Positions 36,642 to 50,275 of a DNA stretch of 64,000 nucleotides are shown here, piece after piece. Numbering within the stretch: the stretch's first letter is position 1; every line of letters begins with the position of its first letter. This DNA is from Seriola aureovittata. Taxonomy: Eukaryota; Chordata; Actinopteri; Carangiformes; Carangidae. The notes beneath the pieces were generated by a model that was not told where the DNA came from, ran no database searches, and saw nothing but the letters and a program-made list of their open reading frames with translations. The translations under genes were made by a program, and so were the position numbers. The stretch covers positions 7,509,694 through 7,573,693 of the forward strand of contig NC_079369.1 in the NCBI RefSeq assembly GCF_021018895.1, read 5' to 3'.

Positions 36642-38360
36642 AAACGCACACACACCGACTTACACGCACAAACAGCGCTTTCCAAACAGCTACTTTTTAA
36701 AGTACCTGCCACAGCTTGTTACCGAACAAACCCCTGAGAGATCAAACTTTTGCAGAGATTAGAGGTGTTTCTGAGAAAGTTATAATTAAAGCGAATTGAT
36801 TGAGCTTCATCAGTGATCGGTTTGGGATGCACTGAAGCGCATGATGCTAATTGCAATGTGTTTGCAGGACGTGCCGCAGTTCTGCTGTCAAACTGGAGCC
36901 GTGCAGAGCGAGGGAGAGAACGGAGGCTAGAGACAGAGAGAGACATTGAGACAAGAGGGAGGAGGACTTTTAGTTGGATGAGCTTCCATGTTCAGCATCA
37001 ACATTAGTAATTTTGCTTTTGGCTACAAAAACATGTGCAGGCTGGTTTATTGTGGGTAAAAGTGACCAAACCGATGCGCATCATCCCTCAGCTGTAATGT
37101 CAAAATCAAGTCTAAAAATGCAAATCAACACACACTCATTTTGCAGGGGTGAGAGTTCTTATTCGATTGAAAAACGGTAACTGTAGTTCTCTGGCTGATC
37201 TGAGCCTGGGGGCAAAATCATTAAAACTGCAGCTGCTATCCCACAATCCTGTGCCATCACAACAACTGACTGAGTCCCTGGGGCCTCAGCAAGAGGTCAT
37301 GGGAGGGAAGGAGAGGGGGCTGGAGAGGAGGGAGTCAGGAGGAAGTCCAAAGAGTGAGGGAAGATGTGTGGGATAGAGAGCTGCTGAAAAACATGGAAGA
37401 GAACAGGGTGATGAAGGAGAGGTGATGAAAACAAGGGTGAGGGGGACAAAGACAGGGTAGAGGTGATATGATGCTGTGAGTCTGGGACGTTGGCAAGTTT
37501 GAGGGTTGGATTACAGGGGCTTTGCAGGCAGACAGCGTTGGGGTGGGGGATGGGGGGGTGGTATGTTTGGATAAAACAGTGTGACAGCTTCATTGCTGGA
37601 GCCCTGGCTGATATCAAAGGCTGAATTTGATGCAGGAGCTAGAGACCCAGCCAGAGGAGCCGGATTGAGATGGCATTTGTGTTGGTTCAGTGTATCAGCG
37701 TGTATCCATGTATAACTGACTCTATCTGTCTGACTCATGATGGGGTGGAAAAATAAGGATATAAAAAGAAAACAAAATAACAAAGCAGAAAGAGAGAAAA
37801 CACCTCCCACACCAAAGAAAATGGCAATGAGTTTTAAGTCTGGTGAAGCTAATCTGACACCGAGAGGATGGCCAGTTCAAATTTAGAAATAGCAAACACT
37901 TTATCACTTCTTAGCTAAAAAAAAGGCCACTCCACTGCTTTTATGCATGAAGTTCAGTTAACTCGTCACTAAGACCAACTGTGAAAACAGCTGCGTAATA
38001 TCTTCAGGTGTTTTGAGGGAGCATTTCAAGTAAAAAAATAAAAAAGCCCTGATGATGTCTGTATTAACATCGGTAGCATTGTTGAGGTGTAACTAGCTGT
38101 TGACAGACAGCAGCAGCACTGCTAAAGCCTGATATTAGTAAACTACATGGGGTGTCCTGTAAGATACATACAGCATGAGTCTTAATGTTGCTTGAGATTT
38201 CACACAGACCATTGTGACCGTGCATTTTCCTGTCACCACTTTACATTACTCGGTAGGATAATTGACGAGTTGTGGGTATTTACTGCCACCTACAAAGAGG
38301 CCTGAGTCTCCTGAGCTACTTGATCACACAGTGCTTTGCAGGGAGGAGAGGCCACACTGA

Positions 38361-38390
38361 GTTAATGGTGTTAAATGGTGTTAAATGGTG
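38361..38390. repeat. three tandem 10-bp units
   Basis: GTTAATGGTG, TTAAATGGTG and TTAAATGGTG in direct succession. Confidence 0.85.
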
Positions 38391-38438
38391 TGACAGATGA
38401 AGGACAAACAGCAGTATATTAGTCCAACCAGGCGTCAA

Positions 38439-38495
38439 GTCATCGCACCTTGGCTGAGGAAATTAAACCACTTGCAGAAGCCAAGGTGCGATGAC
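38439..38495. repeat. perfect 17-bp inverted repeat with 23-nt loop
   Basis: GTCATCGCACCTTGGCT (38439-38455) and AGCCAAGGTGCGATGAC (38479-38495) are exact reverse complements. The RNA of either strand would fold into a hairpin of pre-miRNA-like size, although the uninterrupted stem is short for a pre-miRNA. A mobile-element end is an alternative. Confidence 0.85.
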
Positions 38496-38717
38496 ATACA
38501 TGTGTGAATAATGTTCTTTTCTGATTATTGCTATGTTTTAGATCAGGAAGTTTTTACTTGAAGTATTTCTCAGGTAGAAGAAAGACAAAATGAACGGTGA
38601 GAATGATGTGACTCAAAAGTAGGATATTAAATATGACTACATGAAAACACACCCCTGAATGATTCTCTGTGCTGTAATTGGAATATGATGTATGATGAAT
38701 TCTACATGCTGAAAACA

Positions 38718-38733
38718 CCCCCCCCCCCCCCCC
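38718..38733. repeat. C16 homopolymer
   Basis: Sixteen consecutive C, followed by TCCC. Confidence 0.9.
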
Positions 38734-39099
38734 TCCCTTGCACTCACTGTGAACCAACAGATGAGCAGGTTGTCAGTACAGCTGTTTGAAAAAAAAGCTA
38801 CTGGGCCTAATATGAGCCAGCATCTGGTCTCATTAAGCGCTGTAGCACAGGGATAAGAGTTGAACAACCCCTTGGATTTTAGGAGCACTGGGGTCAATAA
38901 AGCGCAGCTCTGAACATCCGCTATCAGAGGGGCTGCAGTGGGCAGGCAGATGTTATTATCTGTGATAAGAACCAACATGGTGGCACTATAGGTACTGGTA
39001 CTGGTGTAGACTGACTTTCATTTATTCAAGGTCGCAGGTGTCTGAAGAAATCTGAACACAAATGATATTGATTTATATTGACCAAACCAATCTTTATAG

Positions 39100-40073
39100 T
39101 TAAAGGTCCCATATTGTGTAAAGTGAGATTTTCCATGTCTTTTTTTGATCATAAAGCAGGTCTAGGTGCTATATAAATACTGTGAAAGCACCAAAGTGCT
39201 CAGTCTGCACGCAGCCTGTTTTCAGAAACTGTGCCTTAAAATGAGCTTTCAGGACTTCCATAAATATGTGATGTCACCACCCTCAGCTATGCCTGGAGCA
39301 CGGCCCACATGGACCCACCATCCAACTCCAAGTTTCTCCAAATCTGCCGCATTTTTTCTTTATCTCTATTAAGTACTCTTCCTTTGGAGCCTTTAATCTT
39401 TTCAACAGTATTCTTCTGCTGCTCATTGGATTACTTTTCCTGTTGTTTGGTGAGTTACCCTTGGACTGACAACAAGCTATTATTATGGCAGTGTATGTTC
39501 CTGTCCCAGCTGCCTGATCACCCAGCTCCCTAATGTCCCCAACGGTCTCGGATTCTGCGGCCACGCGCGCTCCTCTGGCCTCACCGTACAGTGGCACTGT
39601 ACCGGTCCGCCCGGAGGGTCCGGCAGCCAAGGAGAGTGAGCTGTATGCAGGAGCAGCGGGCTCCACTCCTACAGAGGATCTGGACACAGCAACACCGCAG
39701 ACGGTCACACCGATGCTACAAGATGATCCAGCAGTTTGCACCGGAAAAAGGCCCAAGGCTCCAGTGTATGGCTCCACACCAAATCTTGCTGGAACATTTC
39801 AGTCCAAATCTAGCCTGTTCGGCTGATTTCAGCGCTGACTGACCATCGCTATTTGCATTTACTGGTGAATTTTACCAAGCTACAGTAAGAGGCTACAAGC
39901 CAATCAGAAGAGAGGCTAAGAGCCTTTGGCTGGAATCACTGGCTCTGGAGAGAACCTGAGAAAGGAGCTGTAAAACTACATTTTTGGTAGTTAAAACCTC
40001 TTCTGCTTCTTATTGATACCAAAACTTTAAAAAAATGAAATACCATTAAAGAGTAAAACATGGGGCCTTTGAA
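39100..40073. mobile_element. dispersed MITE-like repeat, copy B with GC-rich insert
   Basis: Left end AAAGGTCCCATATT (39102-39115) and right end AACATGGGGCCTTT are inverted repeats that match at 12 of 14 positions. The left end overlaps a TTAA and the right flank reads TTGAA, so a TTAA target, as used by piggyBac-type elements, is possible but not proved. It shares its outer parts with copy A at 11090-11604. Its interior is about 460 bases longer and includes a GC-rich, CpG-containing block (about 39530-39830) open in several frames. Confidence 0.72.
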
Positions 40074-43000
40074 CCTGTGTTGTGCTTTAGAAAACTCGCA
40101 TTCAGACTGAAAATGAACCACAACTGTATCCTCCAAAGATTTTTTTCCATAACCAATTTAACCAATTTAATGGCCTTGAGACTAAAACTCACAAATTTTT
40201 AATGAGATTTTCTCCAGGCCCCCGAGAGCTTAATGAGATGGAGATCTTGATTAGCAGCTGTAAGAAACAACACGGTAGCTTTAGATTTAAGCATGCAGGT
40301 GTCTTTGTACACAAGAGTGCATTGATCATAAATATACAGCGCTACATCAATAAGTGGGCATGCTGATATATCACTTGATACTTGACTGGACTGTTGTAAA
40401 GTTATTTAGACACAGTGTCTCCATTACATAGTTGGTCCCCCAGAGAGCATTTCTTCATATACTGTATATACTGTATGTTTTTTTCAAAAGTAAAATGTCA
40501 CGCACAGAACAATGAAAACAATAAAGATCCCTTTTAAGTGAAGTAATAATAAGCAAAATATTGTTTTTAATTGCTAAATCTGAATAACTGATTTCATAAA
40601 AGATATGTTATTAATACTGTGTATACCATATGGGCGTGACAACACACCGTTCCTCAGTATCTATGTGTGTCTACCTTCCTCTCCGCTCCTCAGACAGAGC
40701 GATGAGGGCCAGAGCGCAGCAGGCCTGTCCACTCAAAGTCCATTCAGTATCCTCTCTGCCCAACTGGCTTAATTAGAGACTCATCCAACTTAAGCAGGTG
40801 GCAGTGTGTACGCGTTTGTGTGACTGTATTTGTGCATTTGTATGTGCGTCCATCACTCCTTGGCTTACTCCCCAGTACAACAAAATCAGGCCTGGGCACT
40901 AGTCTTGTCTCCAGAGAGTCGAGGAGAGCAGTGCTCCACTTATCTGCTGGCAGAGAAATGGATGGGGGGGATAAGCAGGTGCCAGCCACTGTGGTAATTG
41001 CTGGGTGCAGCTAACGCACTACTGATGCTACTAGCTTCTCTTTGAGCCAACATTATTCATTTGGATCTGTCAGGAGTGGCAGCAAATGAATGTGAAAAGT
41101 TGATGAGGCTAACATAATGGCAGAGGAGATACAAATATGAGATTGAGGTTTAAATGTGGTTCACCGCTGATTGAAAAATACATAGTTTGAATGGGAATGT
41201 TTGATTGCAGGATAAATATGTAACCTGCTCTTGATGTTTATCTCTGCCTCTCTGACGAGAGCTGGCGAGTTTGAGGATGGAGAAATGGAGACAGGCAGAG
41301 GAATATGGGGGGTGAATGGTGAGAAATCGGACAGACAAACTGGGGGTGGTGTTGGTTGACAGAATATCTGGAGGCTTACTGTGGGCATGTGTCAAAACCA
41401 GGATGTGAATAATTGAAAAGGGACAGAGAAAGAGACAGAGAGACAGAGAGAGGGGAAGAGACAGAGAGCAAACAGAAAACAGATGGGAGAAGGCCCTGGG
41501 CCAGCCTTTCCCTATTTCCCTTTTGGGATTATTTGTCAGGTTCAATAGATCACATTAAATTCCTATTACCTGTGTACTCGACCGAAGCTAAGTCCAGCCC
41601 AAGATCAACTCGGACACTCGTCCTTCTGTCTCTAACTCTGCCACCTCTGGAGGGTCTTTTTTCTACTTTACAAGAGTAAGATTTATGCTTTTAATTCTGG
41701 TCCCAGCTATGGTGTTGTGGATGTTGAGGCCAAATAAAAAGTAAACAGCTCTTTCTCCATTTTATAAATAAGACCTTAACTACAATCAACAATTTCATGG
41801 CTATGAATCTTTGTGGGTTAGTCCAGCAGAGAAAGTCCACTCCGAGGGTAATAAAAGCCCTGGAGAGAAGAATCGATATTTCAGCCAGGGAACAGCATGC
41901 ATTTAAACATGGTATATTATTTTAGTGGTCTAGTAACAATGCCATAAAGAGTATGAGATGGCTAGAAGAGAGGGAATATCCCGTCCTGTCACGTTCTGCT
42001 GCCATCCGTTATTGTTAAATAGGAAGTGATTTTTCAAAAGGTCAAAGTTGACTCAACTCTACAGGATTCTAACATTACAATTTCCACTTTTACATTTAAT
42101 AATTGGAAAGTGGAGAACATTCTGTACTCAAATAATGAGGCAGAATCTGGACTAATAGTGGCAAATTTTCCAGAGGCTTCTTCATCTCCAGATAAAAGAT
42201 TCTGTTTAAATCACACATGAGGACTCTCGGTGAATATTAGAGAATCCTGCGAGCTCAATGTATTAATTAAAAGCCGACTTTAAACACAAATAACATGAAG
42301 GCTATTTTAAATGGATTTTATGTTGTTGGTAATTTCTTACACCATGGCCTCTTGTTCGTCAAATATAATCAAACCACACCAGCACAGTCCTGATGAAGCA
42401 GATCAGCTACGTTTTTGAATGTATAACTTTGAATGTTGCTTATTTAATCATGAATATTTAATGCTATAGAGAAATACTGAAGACTGGAAGTGTTCAGGGG
42501 CTTTAAAACCATGTAAAATTAAGTGTTTTTTCTGAGCTCCAGTTGTTTAGCCTCTCACCTTGCTCAGGGGTGTGTCAGTGAACTGTGACATCGCTGCTGG
42601 ATGTGGTTACTGGTGATAAAGAACATACCTCTAAACGCACCCAACACTGCTTTTCTATGGAAATTTCTGTTCAGTGTCTTTGGTTATTGTGCTAGTTGTT
42701 GATCCTTTTCAAGTTAAACAGCGTTATTTAAGTCAATGCGTACTGCAACACTAGACTGAAAAATGAATCTTTAATGTCATCCGTACATGATGAAGACTGT
42801 TTGACTTAACTATTCCACAGTTAACACCTTTTGCTGGCTAATAAAAGATGAGTTTGATGAGTGCTTGAAGATATTTCTTTAAAATCAAACCAAAAAAATC
42901 TTAATTTTATTCTTTGTATTCACTTATATATTTACAGGAACTGTCAAACGTTACGATACAGGGTCAGTGAAATTAGGTCAAAAGTCATTACATCAGATAG

Positions 43001-45179
43001 CAAAAACATGATGAACATGATATAGGTATTTAGTTGCAGAAAGAAGGCCTGTTTAAATTCACTGATCAACAATGTCATATCTGTCCTCCTCTTCTCATTA
43101 AAATGAACTCAATACCATCTGACTTCTTTTGGTCATTTTGTTTTTTGATTGTGCAGTGAGCTGTTTTGCAAATGCCCTATTCTCTACTTCAAGATCTCAT
43201 AAATATTCACCCTCAACATCAAATAATAGGGAATGTCAGAATGAGGAGCATTTGAGATATTCTTTACTTGGCGTTTTGTTGGCTTTGACACAAAAATAGC
43301 TACAATTTCCTCTGTGGCAATCTTAAAAGGTTCATTCTGAGTGTGATTTTAAGTGATTGCTATTCCTGTGTTTAGGTGTTTGCTATGTAGCTTGAGTGAG
43401 AGGGAGAGGGAGTAAAGATGCTGGCTGCCAATTTTGAATGCCAGAACTAATACAAACATGTATTGAGAGGGTCAAGATTGCAGCCATTTGCCTGTCAACT
43501 TAATGAGTGTCTGAAAGAGTGGAGTAGTGAAATGTAGTGCTGCATGCCTATTTTTTTTTAGTGCAGCTATTTAATATTTGAGGGAAACGTCTGTTTCTGA
43601 GTGTGAGTGCTGTTTCTGTAAAATGTCTCAGACATAATTGCTTTTGGCCAATTGTGAATAACCCGAACAAAAATTGCTTCATTAAGTGAAGAGATGAAGA
43701 GGACAGCAACAATGAAAAAAGTTGAAGAGTCAGGAAAGGGTTATATTGAGAAAAAAGGCACTAATGAGGAAAATGCGGACGGTCAGACAAAGACAGTGGA
43801 AAAGATCCACAGGCGACAAAAAACACAGACACTATTGTGCAGACATTCCTGTGCATAAATGCATCAGAATTGTGTTGATTTACTGGGCAAGTACACATGT
43901 ATAGACACACGGGCAGGGTGTGGAAGGTGAGCACAGAAAATCTCATTACACGTTTCCATCCACACCAAACTTCTGATGGTGGCAGGCGTGGACATTAGAA
44001 AGCCAGCCAGTTTGTCCTAACTGAGCTGGAAAAGCACATTTTTCTCTGTAGACTAAATGCCAGCTGTACAGATCAAACAGCAGTCTGATCAATTACAGCG
44101 AGAACCTTTGAACCAGCAAATGCCACCCAGAGACTTCACATCTGACAAGGTGGTATGGAGGGCATGAACGGACAAAATTAATGCAACAGAGGAAGACTCT
44201 TTTTTGTCAGATATTAAAAAAATAAAATAAAAAATACACCTTCATGCAAGCGCACTCTTAATCACACACCCATAGAGAGACACACACTTACAAACACACT
44301 GGGTGCCAGTCTTCCCCGTTATCAACCACCAGCAGTGACAGATCTCATCACCCTTTTTACATTCTCCTAATTGCCTCCAAACCACAGCTGACATTATGTA
44401 AAAATAAATTGACATGACATCTTGTAAAATGGAGGCTTTGAAATGGAAATGTTTGTCAGACAAAGGTTTTCTCTGAAAGGTTCTTTGTGTTTGTCATCCT
44501 TCATTGTGCAAGACCCTGGATGATTGACTTCCTTTAGCTAGCTGAGGGGCATTGACATTTCTATGCCCTTCTACAAAGATGGATACCTTTCTATCGAGCC
44601 ACCGCTCGTCCAAACAGCATGCCCGCTCAATGGACCATGTTGTGTTGTGTCAATAACTATAACGCTGCTGTGTGTGTTGTTGTGTGTGTGTTTACAGTGG
44701 CATTAATGAGTATGAGCATATTGTTGATGTGAATGTATATATCTCTGTAAGGACTATGTGAGTGAAGAGTAAAGGAGTCTCTAAACCTCACTGAGTGTTT
44801 GTATTCCTGTGTGTGTGTTTGTGTGTGTTTGCAGACTGGATATCCACAGCTGCGAGCATCAACTTAATGGATGTGTGTTTTAGTACGCGTGTGAATGCAC
44901 CCAAATGCACAAATGTGAAGTTGCCAAGGGATTCTCTTGCCTCCCACCTCTAACTCTTTAGGGCAATGGCGTCTTTCTGTTCCCAGAAAGATCGCCTACG
45001 GCAACAATACCATTAAGGCTGCACTCATCATTTTATATTAACGGATCAAATGACTTCATGTAATCTGAAGGGGGTTCCTCATAGTGATAAACCCACCAAC
45101 GGATTATCACCTGACTCAGCCCTGTAGAGCCTTTTAGTGTCTGTAAGCTCATTGTTATAGATTTCTTCCCTGCAATTTA

Positions 45180-45415
45180 ACTGTTCTGGTTACCTCTCAC
45201 TGCTCTCATCAACTTTGTTTCCAACCTCAGCAGGTTGCTGTTTCAGCCAAAAACCTCTGATTAACTCAATACCTACCCAGCACCATGTGGCACACAGACA
45301 AGGTTAGCAACTAGCTGGAGAACACAGTGGAGCATTTAGCAGATAAAGAGCCAGATATTTCCCTCAGGAGTTGGAGAAGACCAAATGGGAAAAAAGGCAA
45401 GTAATTAGAGATCAT
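45180..45415. repeat. dispersed fish repeat, copy 2 (family with GAACACAGTGGA)
   Basis: Second copy of the family at 4800-5015. This one keeps the AGCATTTAGCAG.TAAAGAGCCAGATATTT and CCCTCAGGAGTTGG segments that I recognise from many percomorph copies. It lies in the large intron between the EGF exons. Confidence 0.72.
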
Positions 45416-45621
45416 CTTGTGATGAGATCACACCAGCTGCGACGCCTGTCAACATGTTGACGTCGCCAGTACTCAGTTCTTACCACTCAGTGCCCATGGG
45501 TTGGACCACACCTATCTTCAAACTTTGCCTTAATTTTGATCTCAGCAACACACCTGCAGGGTTGTGACGCTAGTGCGCTGACAAAATCTGTCCACAGACA
45601 GACATATGAATACCTGCCAGA

Positions 45622-45622
45622 G

Positions 45623-45657
<35 letters not shown>

Positions 45658-45663
45658 CACACA
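45622..45663. repeat. CA microsatellite
   Basis: CA repeat with one GCAC interruption. Confidence 0.95.
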
Positions 45664-47637
45664 GGTCAAAACAATATGCTGTCGTGGCTTACATTAATAA
45701 TATGACCCAGTGCACAATAAAAGACACCAATGTGACTGTATTGGAGAAACATTAGGCAAATTCAAAATGCTAGCTAGCTGTAAAGCAAAGCTGCAACTTG
45801 TAAAAATCTGTTAAACTACAGGCCCAAGCAACACTAAGGTGGAGACCGTCAAAGACAGTTCTGTTGCCATCACACACCTTTCTGTTGTCGCAGCTTAATA
45901 ATAATACAGGAGATCCTCGTTTGTCACTGGACTTCTGCCCTGCCCCCAAAATGCTTTTGCTTCCTCAGAAAAAGAGTTTTGGGTGTTAAAGTAGCATGTC
46001 AGGGAATAGTTGAGACGAAAACAATTAAGAGGTGTTCATTTTAAACTTTTAGTCTAAAAAATACCTTCCATGTTTTTGTACCTAAAACGCCTGGATTGCA
46101 ACATGAAGGATTATAGAATAAAATGATTAAGTGAAAAGATGTGAAAGATGAGGAACATGGGTTCTTACGCATAATGACTAAAGGATTACTGTGTGGTAAG
46201 TATAGAATTATGATAGGATTATTATATTGCCAGAGTGGATACTGTATATTGGTCTTCTAAGAGGGCTACATATCCCCTAATGTTCTTAATCTCAAAGATA
46301 CTTGAAAATGATTGCACAATGTGATCTGAATTCAATCTTTAGAAGAGGCTCTATAAATAAAAGAAATCCTTCAAAATAATATCATTTCACCATGCTGGAT
46401 TTCCAGTGTAAACATGGCATCAATCCCTTTAAATGAACTTCTTTAAAGGAAATGAGATATTTCTGTTTAGCAAGCAGCAGACAAAGGTTAATTGCAAACA
46501 GGTTAATTAGCAAACTATGGTTGCTCAAACATGTACATAACGCACTCAGAGATTCTTGATTCTATTCTATTTTGTATCTGTTTTGGAAATCATGCCACAT
46601 GATCTTCCTCCTCACCAGATGGATTTTGCCCATTCGTGAAAGCTCCAGAACAGCTACTAAATGGACCTGGTGGTGAGATGGTTTTGTCTGCTGCTGCTTC
46701 AAGGGTCCAAAGTTAACTTTCAGCCTCAACTCTTAAGCCAACATAGATGAGATATTTGCATTGTGCTCAGGAAAAAACTGAAATTCTAACATTAATAATT
46801 CCATGACCAGAGGCAAAACTTGTGCTGGCAAAGGTCATGGGATATGATTGAAAACACCTGCTAAACAGATGTTATATATTTTGTCAACTGCTGTTTTCAA
46901 GACTAAGACTTTTTTAATGTTTACAGGTATAGTTACACTAAGTTTATTAGGTATATATTGTATGCTTACTCTGACAAGCATGTCGTACATCTAGTTTCCG
47001 TACTGTAGGCATACGTTACCTGTGTGTCTGCTAGCACTTTTAAATGAGTTGCCTGTGTTCGTCTGTTTGTTTGTGTGGATGTGTGTGCTAGCCGTAGACT
47101 GTGGAGTACTGGGCCTTCAGCTGTGTTTAGGTGCGGGTGGATTAAAAAGGGATCAGGATCAGCGGGGAGAAGAGGAAACAGACAGACTACACAGCAGCTC
47201 TGGTACAGCCCAAGGCTCTGCTGTTCTCCAGAGAGCTCAGCGCAACCCCGATCTAACCTATCTGAGGATCCACAGTCTGGAGAAAAGTCCTTCATCCTGG
47301 GGTTTCTGGTGAAAACAGAGACATTTTTTCCCTTCCCTTTTACTTGGCTAAGATACTAGGATGAACAGGGATATGTTACCTAACCACTTGCCCAGGCACA
47401 ATTACATCTTGGAGCTCAGACGATGTACTCAGAGCCGCACGCAGGCAATGATCCAAATCGTCAGGGTTTACATGATTTCCTCGTGCGTCGAGGGGAAGCG
47501 AGCAAAGTGAGCCTAAAACTCGCCTTGTAGACATTTCCAAAAAAGAAAAATCACACCATGACATGAAATATAAAAAAACAGCTAAAGATTCATCTTAATT
47601 CATATGTTGCACTGTGAAAATGTGGATTTGTGAGTGG

Positions 47638-47639
<2 letters not shown>

Positions 47640-47692
<53 letters not shown>

Positions 47693-47709
47693 GTGTGTGT
47701 GTGTGTGTG
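47640..47709. repeat. TG microsatellite
   Basis: About 70 bases of TG with one TGCG interruption. Confidence 0.96.
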
Positions 47710-47898
47710 GATGCGTGTGCCCACAGTATGTTTCAGACAGGGCTTCGCTTTGGTTGACAGAGCTGCTGCAACATTCATAACAGCCCTGGGAAAATGTAAT
47801 GAGGTAAAGTGTCACAACATCTCACATCGCTCTGCTAGTCTTCAGTTCTGACAGCTTGACTCTGCTCACCAACGCTATGTGTATCTGTGTTTGTGTCT

Positions 47899-47927
47899 GT
47901 GTGTGTGTGTGTGTGTGTGCGCGTGCG
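47899..47927. repeat. TG/CG microsatellite
   Basis: TG repeat running into GCGCGTGCG. Confidence 0.9.
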
Positions 47928-48169
47928 TACGTGTATCCACTGGCTCCATCTTCAGTCTGTTTATATTTTGTGTGGGAGGGGGCCAGTGGCCAGGAAAACG
48001 AAACAAGGGACAAGAGAAGCGGTGCAAGCTGCCACAGTGCCACCAGTGTCATACAGCTGCACTCTATTTCTATCTCCTCTCCGACGGAGACAGAAGGAAA
48101 CTTTAAAATGACAGAAAATGCAGAATAGATCCGGATCATCACCATACATAGATTCTTTTCTTTTTTTTT

Positions 48170-48790
48170 TTTACTTTCACTTCCATGTCTCTTCCTTCTC
48201 CTTCTCTTCATTCCCTTCCTATAGCTAGAAGTAAGTTCCCCTCCTCCTCCTTCCCTCATTGCCTGCAATACTTCTATTTTATTAGTCACTTCAGAGTCCT
48301 CAGAGTCTCTTCACCTTCTATTTTCTCTCCCTCCCTCTGGACATCCCTAAATGGCAAGTTTATCCTCCTTCGCCCTGTGGGTCTTACCAGGCTAATTTCC
48401 TTTGAGTCAGGAGGTTTTTACAGGTGTCCCTTTAGGGCTCCTGGTGTTAGAAGTGGCAGTGTCCCTCTGGGCCGTGTGGGGTTTGGCTTGTTCCTTGACA
48501 ACTTTATCTGCCCGAGACGCTCAGGGTGTGATCATTAACACAAATCAGCTCCACTTAAAGCAGATACAAATCTGGATTAAACTGGATTGCATATACTGTT
48601 GTTTTCTCTCCTTCAATCTGCTGCTCCCTCCTTCATTTTCTCTTTCATAGTTCGTTCCATTCCTCCATCTTTCATTTGTCTCCCTTCTCCCCCAGACTTT
48701 ATTACTTTTACTTTTACCTTCCGCCCTTCCATCCTCCCTATGTTCTCTCCTTCCCTCCTTTCTCGCTTCCTACTCTCTCGGTCCTTACCT
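48170..48790. repeat. long pyrimidine-rich region
   Basis: Two pyrimidine-rich blocks (about 48170-48370 and 48600-48790), rich in TCC, CTTC and TCTC on the plus strand, flank a mixed-composition segment. Open frames through it are low complexity. Confidence 0.6.
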
Positions 48791-50199
48791 TTCTGAGTGT
48801 GCACACTTAAAAAATACAATAACTCTATTCTTAAAGTAGAGCAGATCCCCGGAGGGACGAATGACAGGCTATTCTCTGCCTCCTGTCGCTATTTCTGACA
48901 TACTTAAATAGGAAACAGTAGAGTGAATTTATCTGTTTTTTCCTTAGTGCTGTCAAAATCAATTAATCACTGACACTGAAATTATATATGGATGTGTTTC
49001 TGAGTGGAGGGACCTATGATGTTGAATCTTTAAATCTATTTCTGAAAAGAAATGCCTTGTGAACCAAACAAACAGCCTCTGGTAAATCTTAAGGAAGAAT
49101 TATTCACTTTTTTTCAACTAATTTGTGTCTAACAGTCAGTCATACTCAGGCCTGGTCAAGGACTTTACCCTCTCAATCATCTTTTCTCTGTCTCTTTCTC
49201 TTTCATGGCTTCATGGTCTGTGTCTCTGTGTCTCATTCTTGACTATTTTTTTCTACATCCCTGGGCTGCTACCAGTGAGATAAGAAATAATCCCCTTTGT
49301 ATTATTGGGTTAGGTCACCACAGTGTGTATAGTATGTACTCATGTTTGTGTACATACAGTATTACGTTATTGTTACTGTTGATTTTCCAGACAAATATTG
49401 TGATTGTGATTTAAATTGCGATTATTTTCCAAATATTAAACTACAGGCCTGTATTTGTGAAGCACGTTATCTTAAAGCGAAAAGATAAGATTTCTGCTTG
49501 TTGTCGGTCCTTCCAGTGTTTTGCTTTAATCCAGAGAGTCACAGATAAGTAATCTTCTAGATTTAGCTAGTGCTCTGTAGGGAAATTGACCAATTTAGCT
49601 TGTGATAAAAGCAACAAACCTCTGGTAAGTTCTGCATTGTTGCTGCTTCAGCTAATGTTAGCTAACCTCAGCATCACAGACTGACAGGACAGACTGTGTC
49701 ACAGCTCTGAATGCTGGAGGTCTAAATTCAGAGGTTTTAACGTTATCCTCTAAGCTCAAAACAATAGAGTGCTGCAGGGATGAGGGTATTTTTGTAGGCC
49801 AGGCCGGAAGTTAGCATCACCCTGGGCCCCCTCGACAAAAAGCCAATGGGATTTTTGGTTTATGATGCTTTGCATTTCATTCAGCATGATAATCTTCACA
49901 AATGAACACCACTTTTATGATACATACAATATAATACCCAGAAGTAAAGAGCTAATGTTAGGCTATAAACAAACTTGTTAGAAACTGGCCTTTTCTAAGA
50001 GATGCTTAAAGACATCACGACTGGGGTGTTTACTGATGTATTCTACGTTGTGCATAAAATGTGAAAATGTCTTCAGCCTGTGTTAACCAAAGACCTTATT
50101 TCAGGGATCTTACCAAGAACCCATTAAAAAAAAACATAGACTCCGGGGTTGGGGGAACCAGAAGTGCTAAAATGCTAAATTATTTCCTAAAGTTTTAAA

Positions 50200-50275
50200 C
50201 AATACTAATAATACATTTTATTTATAGGCGCCTTCCAAGGCACTCAAGGACACCTTACAATGCATAATAAAAGAA
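50200..50275. repeat. dispersed repeat fragment (TTTTATTTATAGGCGCCTTCCAAG)
   Basis: AATAATACATTTTATTTATA, GGCGCCTTCCAAGGCACTCAAGGACACCTTACA: a short fragment of a very widespread fish repeat with a GCGCCTTTCAAG core, probably a retroelement 3' end. Confidence 0.55.

Noticed and set aside
36362..36712. 116-codon minus frame covering EGF 2
   Set aside because: It is in the wrong frame relative to the EGF sequence and begins in a TG repeat. The real exon is 36419-36532.
39283..39777. 164-codon minus-strand open frame, the longest in the window
   Set aside because: It lies inside a dispersed repeat and runs from GC-rich filler into the shared repeat body. It has no recognisable domain, so it is treated as repeat-derived.
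47022..47359. Two overlapping plus-strand frames of about 95 codons
   Set aside because: No recognisable motif, and they disagree in frame. They start in TG/TTTG-rich sequence.
47590..47815. Open frames of poly Thr-His and poly Val-Cys through TG repeats
   Set aside because: Dinucleotide repeats again; no flanking protein features.
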